Of a DNA stretch of 42,093 nucleotides, positions 1-6,918 are shown piece after piece (position 1 is the first letter of the stretch; every line of letters starts with the position of its first letter). The stretch is from a virus: positions 1 to 42,093 of IMG/VR virus record IMGVR_UViG_3300050343_000028. One strand, written 5' to 3'. Both the position numbers and the translations under genes were made by a program. Under the pieces are notes generated by a model. The model had not been told where the DNA came from. It saw nothing but the letters and a program-made list of their open reading frames with translations, and did not search any database.

Positions 1-142
1 ATTTATAAAGCTTGATAATCTTGTTATCTCTGTAAACTAGGAAGATATTTAAAGCTATTTAAGTATAATAATTATATATAATCTCTATATATATATTTAG
101 TTGCGAATTAGAATCATTATAAGGTAGGTACATATGTGCCAT

Positions 143-158
143 GGGGGGGTGGTGGGGG
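143..158 (+). other. G-rich tract beside alternating TA
   Basis: Fourteen of sixteen bases are G (runs of 7, 2 and 5), followed directly by TATATATATAAT. This stands out strongly in an AT-rich genome. It could be a packaging or replication signal or form a weak G-quadruplex; no function can be assigned. The run lengths may also be inexact if the sequence came from long reads. Confidence 0.4.
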
Positions 159-232
159 TATATATATAATGCTCATACAAAATACAGAGCTTTAGATGTA
201 AACTAGATAGCCTCGCCCTGCTGTAAAGATTC

Positions 233-280
233 GCATAAGACTTGCTATATTGCTGGACTGCCCCAGATAGACTTATATGC
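233..280 (-). ncRNA. candidate structured leader RNA
   Basis: Read on the minus strand, this segment lies just downstream of the leftward promoter at 308-335. It can fold as nested stems: 272-280 pairs with 233-239 (7 bp with a 2-base bulge), 267-270 with 245-248, and 263-266 with 253-256, closing a 6-base loop. GC content here is clearly above the flanks, as is common for structured RNA in AT-rich genomes. It does not look like a tRNA. Function unknown. Confidence 0.3.
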
Positions 281-307
281 TTCACCCCCTGGAGAGTTGA
301 TATATAT

Positions 308-335
308 ATTATACAGGTGCTTCTGCATTTGTCAA
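308..335 (-). promoter_or_regulatory. leftward sigma70-type promoter
   Basis: On the minus strand there is a perfect TTGACA (complement of 330-335), a 16-bp spacer and a perfect TATAAT (complement of 308-313). Transcription would start near 301 and run toward position 1. No leftward gene lies between here and the left edge, so the likely target is the minus-strand block starting at 41952, reached across the joined ends. Confidence 0.65.
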
Positions 336-354
336 CTCTAAATCAAAATAAATG

Positions 355-383
355 TTGTCAACTAGATGTAAACTTGTTATAAT
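355..383 (+). promoter_or_regulatory. sigma70-type promoter of terS operon
   Basis: TTGTCA at 355-360, a 17-bp spacer and TATAAT at 378-383. The terS ATG begins at 390, only 6 bases after the -10 box, so the expected start of transcription coincides with the start codon. The mRNA would be leaderless or nearly so. Confidence 0.7.
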
Positions 384-389
384 GAATAC

Positions 390-839
390 ATGAACAATAA
401 CTTTCTACCAACTAACTCAGAAAACAAACAAAGAAAACTAACAGACCAACAACAACACTTTCTAGCAGCCCTCGGTGGTGTAGCTAAAGGTAATATAAAC
501 CTAGCTCTAAAAGAAGCAGGGTATGCTGACAGTTCAAAGTCTAATGTTATAGATTCCCTAAAGGATGAAATAGTAGATGTTGCCACAAAGATTCTAGCAA
601 AGTCAGCACCAATAGCCAGTCAGAAGTTAGTGGAGATATTAGAGAGTGATGACCCTATACCACAAGTCAATGCTAAACTACAAGCAGCACAGACATTGTT
701 GGATAGAGTGGGTATTGCAAAACGAGATAAGCTTGATGTAACGCATACAGCAGCATCAGGCATATTCATTATACCTGCTAAAGAGAAATTAATAGATGCT
801 AATGCAGAGGATATTGATATAGATGATGAAGAGAAATAG
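390..839 (+). CDS. terS: terminase small subunit (TerS)
   Basis: Probable DNA-recognition subunit of the packaging terminase. The 149-residue size, first position in the operon and location before terL fit. Residues about 18-48 look like the helix-turn-helix segment seen in terminase small subunits (a run of LTDQQQ..FLAALGG, then an Ala-rich helix ending in AGYAD). The middle is helical, as expected for oligomerisation, and the C-terminus is acidic. The start is the ATG directly after the -10 box; no ribosome binding site precedes it, consistent with leaderless translation. The end overlaps the next gene by 17 bases. Confidence 0.8.
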   Translation: MNNNFLPTNSENKQRKLTDQQQHFLAALGGVAKGNINLALKEAGYADSSKSNVIDSLKDEIVDVATKILAKSAPIASQKLVEILESDDPIPQVNAKLQAAQTLLDRVGIAKRDKLDVTHTAASGIFIIPAKEKLIDANAEDIDIDDEEK

Positions 840-1092
840 TTCGACTATTCCTTTTGGTTATAGATTAGGTGAAGATAATAAAACATTAGAGATTGTTGAT
901 AAAGAAGTATCAGCATTAAAAGAAATGAAGGATGGTGTTAAGTCAGGTGCTTTTAGTTTAAGAGGAGCAGTTGAAATATTAGAACATCAAACAGGAAGAA
1001 AATTATCAGCTATGGGTTTAAAGAAAATCATAGACAAAGATAAACCAGAACCTACTATAGAATCAAAAGGGTTGTTAAGTAAGAATGACTGA
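823..1092 (+). CDS. small protein resembling a serine-recombinase 'Recombinase' domain start
   Basis: An 89-residue protein between terS and terL, overlapping both. Residues about 10-65 (IPFGYRL, an acidic stretch, then SLRGAVEIL and a final SAMGLKKII) follow the layout of the DNA-binding Recombinase domain (PF07508-like) of large serine recombinases: PxGYR, a helix, a second helix with 'SLRxIA', and a closing 'S...V..IL' helix. There is no catalytic resolvase domain, so it cannot recombine DNA by itself. It may be a domesticated DNA-binding module that helps recognise the packaging site. Function is inferred. Confidence 0.55.
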   Translation: MMKRNSSTIPFGYRLGEDNKTLEIVDKEVSALKEMKDGVKSGAFSLRGAVEILEHQTGRKLSAMGLKKIIDKDKPEPTIESKGLLSKND

Positions 1093-2683
1093 CGAGAAAC
1101 CAAAAAGACAATATAACTATAGCTATGCTCACAAAGCTAAGATGGCTTCAAGGAAAGCTGTCAAAGCTAAGGAGAAAGAAATAGCTAGATTAAAAAAGAA
1201 CTTGGAGAATAAAACAAGAAGACTCCGAGATAAGAAAGAAACATTAAAGGTCGTACAAAATGCCGAAACGAATAAAGAAAGTAAAAAAGGTTTGGTCATC
1301 GAAGAAGACAAACTTGATACCTTACCTAGTCCTGTTAAAAAACTCATTGAAGAAGAAAAAGAAAGAGTAGTATTTAAACCTAACACAGGACCTCAAACAG
1401 ATTTTCTAGCAGCCCCAGAACAAGATGTATTATATGGTGGTTCTGCTGGAGGTGGTAAATCGTATGCTATGTTAGTAGACCCATTACGATTTATGCACAT
1501 TAAAGAACATAGAGCATTACTGTTAAGAAAGTCAATGCCTGAATTAAGAGAACTAATAGATAAATCTAGAGAGTTGTACCCTAAAGCTTTTAAGGGTGCA
1601 AAGTTTAGAGAAGTTGAAAAGATATGGAGATTCCCTTCAGGAGCTTCATTGGAGTTTGGTTACCTTGATAGAGATGCTGATGTTTATAGATACCAAGGAC
1701 AATCATATACCTGGATAGGTATAGATGAGTTAACACAGTATCCAACAGAGTTCCCACTCCAATACTTGCAATCACGATTGAGAACAACAAACAATGATAT
1801 ACAATGCTACATTCGGTGTACTGCAAACCCTGGAGGAGTTGGAGGAAACTGGGTTAAGAAAAGGTATCTAGACCCAGCTCCACCAAATGAAAGTTTTACA
1901 GGTCAAGATAAGATAACAAGAAAATTTATACCAGCTAGATTAGAAGATAACCCATATCTATCTGAAGATGGTAAGTACGAGCAGATGTTACAATCATTAC
2001 CTGCTGTACAAAGAAAACAATTACTAGAAGGTAACTGGGATGTTTCCGAAGGAGCTGCCTTTACAGAATTTGATTATGATAGTCATGTCATAGAACCTTT
2101 TGATTTACCTAAACATTGGGTAAGAGTAAAAGGAATTGACTATGGTTATGCAGCAGAATCAGCAGTAGTGTGGGCAGCAGTAGACCCAAGCGATGAAACA
2201 TTAATTGTTTATAGAGAATTATATCAGAAAGGTTTAACAGGCGAAGACTTAGCTACTAGAATCTTTGAGTTTGAGAAAGAGGATAGACTATCTGTAAGTG
2301 GTGTGTTAGATGGAGCTGCGTGGGCAAGGACTGGTGCTACTGGTCCAACTGTAGGAGAAGTACTATCCAGAGCAGGACACAAGCTTAGAAGAGCTGATAA
2401 GAACAGAATACAAGGCAAGATACAAATACATGAGAGATTAAAATTAAACGACAAAGGTCGACCCAAGCTCCAGATATTTAAATCTTGCCCCAACTTAATA
2501 AGAGAAATACAATCTATACCTATTGACCCTAGTAGACCAGAGGATGTAGATACAAAAGCATCTGACCATGCTTACGATGCTCTAAGATATTTAGTTATGT
2601 CTAGACCTAGAGCAACTTCAGTATGGGAAGAAATGTCAAACAAAAAACGATGGACACCATCAGACCCAACATTTGGATATTAA
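1085..2683 (+). CDS. terL: terminase large subunit (TerL)
   Basis: Packaging motor ATPase and nuclease. A Lys/Arg/Glu-rich coiled-coil-like N-terminal extension covers residues 1-90. Walker A is at about 117-125 (GGSAGGGKS) and Walker B near 210-217 (WIGIDEL). The C-terminal nuclease has the expected three acidic residues: D352 (GIDYGY), D409 (VLDGAAW) and D494 (SDHAYDALRY). At 532 residues it is of normal length and intact. It overlaps the preceding gene by 8 bases. Confidence 0.95.
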   Translation: MTDEKPKRQYNYSYAHKAKMASRKAVKAKEKEIARLKKNLENKTRRLRDKKETLKVVQNAETNKESKKGLVIEEDKLDTLPSPVKKLIEEEKERVVFKPNTGPQTDFLAAPEQDVLYGGSAGGGKSYAMLVDPLRFMHIKEHRALLLRKSMPELRELIDKSRELYPKAFKGAKFREVEKIWRFPSGASLEFGYLDRDADVYRYQGQSYTWIGIDELTQYPTEFPLQYLQSRLRTTNNDIQCYIRCTANPGGVGGNWVKKRYLDPAPPNESFTGQDKITRKFIPARLEDNPYLSEDGKYEQMLQSLPAVQRKQLLEGNWDVSEGAAFTEFDYDSHVIEPFDLPKHWVRVKGIDYGYAAESAVVWAAVDPSDETLIVYRELYQKGLTGEDLATRIFEFEKEDRLSVSGVLDGAAWARTGATGPTVGEVLSRAGHKLRRADKNRIQGKIQIHERLKLNDKGRPKLQIFKSCPNLIREIQSIPIDPSRPEDVDTKASDHAYDALRYLVMSRPRATSVWEEMSNKKRWTPSDPTFGY

Positions 2684-2684
2684 T

Positions 2685-2882
2685 ATGAGAGATAAAATAA
2701 AAGAAAGTTTAATAGCACACGCAGAAGGACACATAAAAAAACATTCAGCTAATGTAGAGATATACTTAAATAACTCTATAGGTATTGGAGAACATTCTGA
2801 TATATTAGAAACAATTGAAAAAGAATTACAGATGATAGCTAAGTATGATGACCAACTAGAAGTATTAAGGAAGTATTTCTAA
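2685..2882 (+). CDS. hypothetical small protein
   Basis: A 65-residue, mainly helical, charged protein I do not recognise. The frame is also open from a TTG at 2673 inside the terL end, but the ATG at 2685, directly after the terL stop, is the simpler start. The stop overlaps the next start as TAATG, so it is probably translated together with its neighbours in the packaging operon. Confidence 0.6.
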   Translation: MRDKIKESLIAHAEGHIKKHSANVEIYLNNSIGIGEHSDILETIEKELQMIAKYDDQLEVLRKYF

Positions 2883-3163
2883 TGCCATTATATACTTTTA
2901 AAAATACTAAAACAAATGAAGAGTATGATGAAGTAATGAGCTATGAAGAGCTTCAAGAATATTTAAAACAAGAAGATATACATCAAGTATTTAAAATGAA
3001 TATATACAGATACTCAGATGCTGGTGGAATCAAAGACCAATTTACTGACTGGGCTAAGGATGATAAGGTAAATGGTAAAGGAGATTTTAAACCTTATGGT
3101 AAAGGTAAAAAAGGATTTAGTAAAATGAAACAACAGCAGGAGGAGAAAAAAGGTAATGGTTAA
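2882..3163 (+). CDS. small protein with degenerate FmdB/zinc-ribbon-like N-terminus
   Basis: 93 residues. The N-terminus (MPLYTFKN, then an acidic stretch and 'MSYEELQEYLKQ') resembles short phage proteins related to the FmdB zinc-ribbon family, which start MPxYxF. No cysteine is present, so no zinc site is possible. The C-terminal third is very rich in Lys and Gly. It is coupled to the upstream gene by TAATG and overlaps the next by 8 bases. The family link is an inference from pattern. Confidence 0.55.
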   Translation: MPLYTFKNTKTNEEYDEVMSYEELQEYLKQEDIHQVFKMNIYRYSDAGGIKDQFTDWAKDDKVNGKGDFKPYGKGKKGFSKMKQQQEEKKGNG

Positions 3164-3467
3164 GAAGAAGATTAAATTAAATACTAGAGCTACTAGAGAA
3201 ATAGACAAGTATCCTCTAGTTTCTGTGTACTGGCTTGACATTTGCTCCGACAGCTCATGGCAATCTATTGAAGGTTGCAAGAAAGCAAAGCTGCCTATTT
3301 GTGTTACTAAAGGTCACTTATTAACTCAAACCAAAGGAGTGACTAGAATATTTGGAGATTATTCTTTGGCTGATGAGGAGTCAGGTAAGATTGAAGAGAT
3401 TGGAAACAGCACGATTATCCCTAATAGTGTTATCGTGGAAATCAAGAAAATAGTTGACAAGAGGTAA
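3156..3467 (+). CDS. hypothetical protein
   Basis: 103 residues, with a conserved-looking central part containing four Cys (VSVYWLDICSDSSW, then GCKKAKLPICVTKG). The compact beta-type pattern resembles small uncharacterised proteins located between terL and portal in other marine phages. It is the last gene of the packaging operon. A promoter for the portal gene overlaps its 3' end. No function assigned. Confidence 0.6.
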   Translation: MVKKKIKLNTRATREIDKYPLVSVYWLDICSDSSWQSIEGCKKAKLPICVTKGHLLTQTKGVTRIFGDYSLADEESGKIEEIGNSTIIPNSVIVEIKKIVDKR

Positions 3468-3482
3468 TAATAACTGTATTAT
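3454..3482 (+). promoter_or_regulatory. sigma70-type promoter of portal gene
   Basis: TTGACA at 3454-3459, a 17-bp spacer and TATTAT at 3477-3482. The -35 box lies in the last codons of the upstream gene; the portal ATG follows at 3517. Confidence 0.65.
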
Positions 3483-3516
3483 TATATTACTGCACAAATA
3501 ATTTAAGGAATTATAT

Positions 3517-5718
3517 ATGGCTACTTACGACCAGATTAGAGAAGATTCAAATCCATCTATGGATGAAGCAAAAGAAGAAGAAGTAATTTCTAATCTTGTT
3601 GCTCAAATTAATTCTAGGTTTCAACAATGTGAAACTACTAGAGAAGATGATGAAGATAGATGGCTACAAGCTTTCCATAATTACAGAGGAAGATATTTTA
3701 AAAATGTAGCTTTCAGAGACCATGAGAAATCTAGAGTCTTTGTTAAAGTAACTAAAACAAAAGTACTAGCAGCATATGGTCAATTGATTGATGTATTGTT
3801 TGGTGCAAATAAATTTCCATTAACTATTCAAGAAACTAGAGTACCTGAAGGTATTGATGAGTATGCTCATTTAAATCCATTAAAAGAACAAATGGGTATG
3901 AATCAAAATGAAGAACCTACTCCAGGTATTGAAGGTAATATGGATTATACTCCTGGTGAACCTATCATGCAACAATCAAATGGTGGGTTAGGTTTTCCTG
4001 GTGATGGAAATGATTTAGCTCCTGGTGCAACTTTCGGTTCATTAAACAATGATGCTAACTTAGGTTCTTTAGAAAAAGAATATGAAGAAGCAGACTTAAC
4101 TTCTGGACCAGCTCCAAGTCCTGAGATGCCTCAGATTAAACCTGCACAGATTGCAGCTAGAAGATTAGAGAAATTAATCTTAGACCAAATAGAAGAATCA
4201 AATGGAAGTGTAGAATTAAGAAGTGCAATCTTTGAAGCTTGTCTACTTGGAACAGGAATTATCAAAGGACCTTTTACTTATAATAAAACTTTACATAAGT
4301 ATACTGATACTGGTAATGGTAGAGAGTATGCACCTGAAACTGTTAAAGTTCCTAAAATGGAATTTGTTAGCATATGGGATTTTTATCCAGACCCTAATGC
4401 TAGAAACATGGAAGAAGCAGAATTTGTAATTCAAAGACATAGATTAAATAGAAACCAAGTTTTAGATTTAGCTAACAGACCTTTCTTTAACAAACAAGCA
4501 ATCATGGATTGTGTAAGAATGGGTGCTAAGTATAATAAGAAATCTTGGGAAACAGATATAGATTTAGAAAAAAGTCAGTACCCTGATATTGAATCAAATA
4601 GATTTGAAGTATTAGAATACTGGGGAACAATAGATGCTATGAGTGCTAGAGAAGAAGGTCTAGAACTTGATGAGTCTATTGATGACATGGAAGAAGTTCA
4701 AGTTAATGTTTGGATGATTAGAGATAAAGTAATTCGAATTGTTCAAAATCCATTTAAACCTTTTAGAACTCCTTATCAATCTTTTGTATATGAAAAAAAT
4801 CCATATACATTTTTTGGTATTGGTGTTCCAGAAAACATGGATGATGCACAACAGATTATGAATGGTCATGCAAGAATGGCAATTGATAACTTAGCATTAG
4901 CTGGTAATTTAATATTTGATGTTGATGAATCAGCACTAGCATCTAATCAAACTATGGAAGTATTTCCTGGTAAGATTTTTAAAAGACAAGCTGGTTCTCC
5001 TGGTCAATCAATCTATGGATTAAAGTTTCCAAATACTGCTGTAGAAAATATGCAGATGTTTGATAAGTTTAGACAACTTGCAGATGAATCTACAGGATTA
5101 CCATCTTACTCACATGGACAAACAGGTGTTCAATCTATGACAAGAACAGCATCTGGTATGTCAATGCTTATGGGTGCAGCATCATTAAATATTAAAACAG
5201 TAATTAAAAATATTGATGACCAATTAATTAAACCTTTAGGTGAAGCATTGTTCCAATGGAATATGCAATTCTATGAAGGTGACTTACCAATACATGGTGA
5301 CTTAGAAATTAAAGCAACAGGTTCTTCTAGTTTGATGAAGAAAGAAGTTAGAAGTCAAAGACTAACTATGTTCTTACAAACTGTACAGAATCCTGCTATT
5401 GCTCCATTTGTAAGAATGTCAGAAGTAATAAAAGAATTAGCTCACTCTTTAGATTTAGACCCAGCAGAAATTTTAAATACTAAAGATGAAGCAGAAATCT
5501 ACGCAAAAATAATAGGACAACAAAATGCTAACAAAGGAACTAGCCCAGAAGCTCCTATCCCTGGTGAACTCGGAGCAATGGGTGGTGATGGAGGAGTACC
5601 TCCACAAACTCCAGGAGCAAACAACCCTGGAAATGGCGAAAGCCCAATCGGACCTGGTAATACACCAATGCCAGGGGAGATGGAATTTACTGGACAGACT
5701 GAAGAACCTGCCCAATAA
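3517..5718 (+). CDS. portal protein (head-tail connector)
   Basis: 733-residue portal expected to form the dodecameric ring at the packaging vertex. Supporting evidence is its size, its location between terminase and scaffold/capsid genes, an N-terminal acidic helical start, and a long central body including the 'WDFYPDPNARNMEEAEFVIQ' region common in podovirus portals. Residues about 120-210 form a Pro/Gly/Asn-rich low-complexity insertion, and the C-terminal about 50 residues are also Gly/Pro-rich and probably disordered. It is longer than T7-type portals (about 535) and closer to P22-type size. It has its own promoter at 3454. Confidence 0.88.
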   Translation: MATYDQIREDSNPSMDEAKEEEVISNLVAQINSRFQQCETTREDDEDRWLQAFHNYRGRYFKNVAFRDHEKSRVFVKVTKTKVLAAYGQLIDVLFGANKFPLTIQETRVPEGIDEYAHLNPLKEQMGMNQNEEPTPGIEGNMDYTPGEPIMQQSNGGLGFPGDGNDLAPGATFGSLNNDANLGSLEKEYEEADLTSGPAPSPEMPQIKPAQIAARRLEKLILDQIEESNGSVELRSAIFEACLLGTGIIKGPFTYNKTLHKYTDTGNGREYAPETVKVPKMEFVSIWDFYPDPNARNMEEAEFVIQRHRLNRNQVLDLANRPFFNKQAIMDCVRMGAKYNKKSWETDIDLEKSQYPDIESNRFEVLEYWGTIDAMSAREEGLELDESIDDMEEVQVNVWMIRDKVIRIVQNPFKPFRTPYQSFVYEKNPYTFFGIGVPENMDDAQQIMNGHARMAIDNLALAGNLIFDVDESALASNQTMEVFPGKIFKRQAGSPGQSIYGLKFPNTAVENMQMFDKFRQLADESTGLPSYSHGQTGVQSMTRTASGMSMLMGAASLNIKTVIKNIDDQLIKPLGEALFQWNMQFYEGDLPIHGDLEIKATGSSSLMKKEVRSQRLTMFLQTVQNPAIAPFVRMSEVIKELAHSLDLDPAEILNTKDEAEIYAKIIGQQNANKGTSPEAPIPGELGAMGGDGGVPPQTPGANNPGNGESPIGPGNTPMPGEMEFTGQTEEPAQ

Positions 5719-5748
5719 TGTAAGAGACATAGTAAAATAATATTAGTG

Positions 5749-5777
5749 TTGACTAATATAATTTATATTGCTATAAT
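5749..5777 (+). promoter_or_regulatory. sigma70-type promoter
   Basis: TTGACT at 5749-5754, a 17-bp spacer and TATAAT at 5772-5777, in the short gap after the portal gene. The next ATG (5793) is preceded by AAGGAG. Confidence 0.65.
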
Positions 5778-5792
5778 TAAGCAAGGAGTAAA

Positions 5793-6101
5793 ATGAAAAA
5801 AGTAAAAGCAATTAAAATGGCTACAGGTGGATTAATGTCAATGCCACCTTATATCGCTAAACAAGATAAAACATCTGATGGTATTACACCTTATGATGTT
5901 AATACTCCTATGTCTGCTAGAAAAGGTTTACCTTCTAGAGCATTAGACAAATCAAGAACAAGATTTAATAAAGGTGGAGAAGCTTTCCCAGATTTAAGTG
6001 GTGATGGTGAAATAACACAGGAAGATATTTTGATAGGTAAAGGTGTGATTAAAAAAGCTAAAGGTGGAATAATGCAAAGAATGAAATTTGGTAGTAGGTG
6101 A
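5793..6101 (+). CDS. small virion-associated protein with EF-hand-like loop
   Basis: 102 basic residues. Three 'x-x-G-G' motifs (ATGGL near residue 11, FNKGG near 59, AKGGI near 90) recur in other presumed virion proteins of this window. Residues about 68-79 (DLSGDGEITQED) match a calcium-binding EF-hand/dockerin loop with acidic residues at positions 1, 5, 7 and 12. Its own promoter and an AAGGAG site support expression. It sits between portal and scaffold, so a head or decoration role is likely but unproven. Confidence 0.6.
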   Translation: MKKVKAIKMATGGLMSMPPYIAKQDKTSDGITPYDVNTPMSARKGLPSRALDKSRTRFNKGGEAFPDLSGDGEITQEDILIGKGVIKKAKGGIMQRMKFGSR

Positions 6102-6123
6102 TATTATTCAAGAAAAGAATTGA

Positions 6124-6779
6124 ATGGAAATTAGAAAAATGTTAAACAACTTGAAGCAAAAAAAGATTGGTGTTAAATTAACTGCCAAACAAGAACAAGC
6201 ATTAGAAGCTTATAAAGCTAAAGATAGAAAAGTAGAAATGGCAATCGGTGGAGCAGTAACAGAAAAGTATACTAGACAAAGACCAGAGTATCAAGCATAT
6301 GCTGAAGGTGATGTTGTTGAAGATGAAATGCCTGATGAAGATATGCCACCTATGGAAGAATTAAAAGTAGAAGAAGAATCTTTATTAGAACCAATGGGTA
6401 TGGATATGAAATGCCTATGGATGATGAAGAAGATATTACTGATGAAGACTTAGAAGGTATGGATGCTATTATTGATACTTCAGCTTTATCAGATGAAGAA
6501 GAACAACTATTAGATGAAGCAGTTGAGATGCATCCAGAACTAGAAGCTATCATTCCTAAATTAGTTGCAACAGAATTTACAGAAGATGGAGAAGTAGAAG
6601 GACCAGGAACAGGAACTTCAGACTCTATCCCAGCACTTTTATCAGATGGTGAATTTGTATTTACAGCCAAGGCAGTTAAGAATATTGGTGTAGACAAATT
6701 AAGAAAGATGATGAAACAAGCAGAAGCAGATTATGATGCTGGTATTCAATCTCAAGCAGAAGAGCAAGAGATAGTATAA
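6124..6779 (+). CDS. acidic head-region protein with GEFV motif (one frameshift)
   Basis: Two overlapping frames (6124-6453 and 6411-6779) read as one protein of about 217 residues if one base is restored near 6407. The first frame gives an N-terminal part with MAIGGAV and an acidic stretch; the second continues it with acidic residues and then SDSIPALLSDGEFVFTAKAV, a 'PAxLxxGEFV' motif also seen in tape-measure and other virion proteins. No -1 slippery heptamer is visible, so a sequence error is more likely than programmed frameshifting. Probably a head or scaffold-accessory protein. Confidence 0.55.
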
Positions 6780-6787
6780 AAGAATTT

Positions 6788-6844
6788 ATAGAGAAAGGTA
6801 ACTCTATGAATAGACAAGCTACCTTATAATAATTTTATTATAAG
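6788..6844 (+). other. two hairpins upstream of scaffold gene
   Basis: The first inverted repeat pairs 6788-6793 with 6802-6807 (6 bp). The second is a perfect palindrome, 6823-6832 with 6835-6844 (10 bp, 2-base loop). Neither ends in a clear T-run, so they may be RNA processing or stabilising elements ahead of the highly expressed scaffold and capsid genes rather than a terminator. The remainder up to 6905 shows nothing else. Confidence 0.4.
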
Positions 6845-6918
6845 CCCTTGTAGTTTCGTTTTAAACAAAAACACCTGCCTTAGCTACCTTCAGTTAAGAA
6901 GCCCTAAAGGAGGATACG

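Larger units (their letters stand above)
31..374. repeat. short repeated motifs TGTAAACT and TTGTCAACT
   Basis: TGTAAACTAG occurs at 31-40 and 197-206, and the longer TAGATGTAAACT at 193-204 and 363-374. The last copy lies inside the -35/-10 spacer of the terS promoter. TTGTCAACT occurs at 329-337 and 355-363, 26 bp apart. The first copy contains the leftward -35 box and the second the rightward -35 box. The positions suggest operator sites for a regulator acting on both promoters, but this is inference from position only. Confidence 0.4.
1..389. other. left-end non-coding control region
   Basis: This 389-base stretch has no convincing gene. It is very AT-rich, with an embedded island of higher GC at about 205-295. 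It holds two divergent sigma70-type promoters, short repeated motifs, a G-rich tract followed by alternating TA, and a hairpin-rich segment, each listed separately. A minus-strand 62-codon frame starting with GTG at 285 lies inside the GC island, but nothing recognisable is encoded. The region is best read as the control region between the rightward late block and the leftward early block, assuming that position 1 joins the right end of the window. Confidence 0.6.

Noticed and set aside
97-285. 62-codon minus-strand frame starting with GTG in the left control region
   Set aside because: No recognisable protein, overlaps the G-tract and hairpin region, and its composition looks like translated structured DNA. 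Kept only as an alternative to the RNA reading.
213-300. tRNA gene in the GC-rich island
   Set aside because: No TTCGA-type T loop, no acceptor stem and no proper D or anticodon arms.
1129-1386. Minus-strand hydrophobic frame opposite terL
   Set aside because: Shadow of a Lys/Glu-rich coding region on the opposite strand; no start site or context.
6361-6420. Programmed -1 frameshift between the two frames at 6124 and 6411
   Set aside because: No canonical slippery heptamer or downstream structure seen; a missing base explains it more simply.
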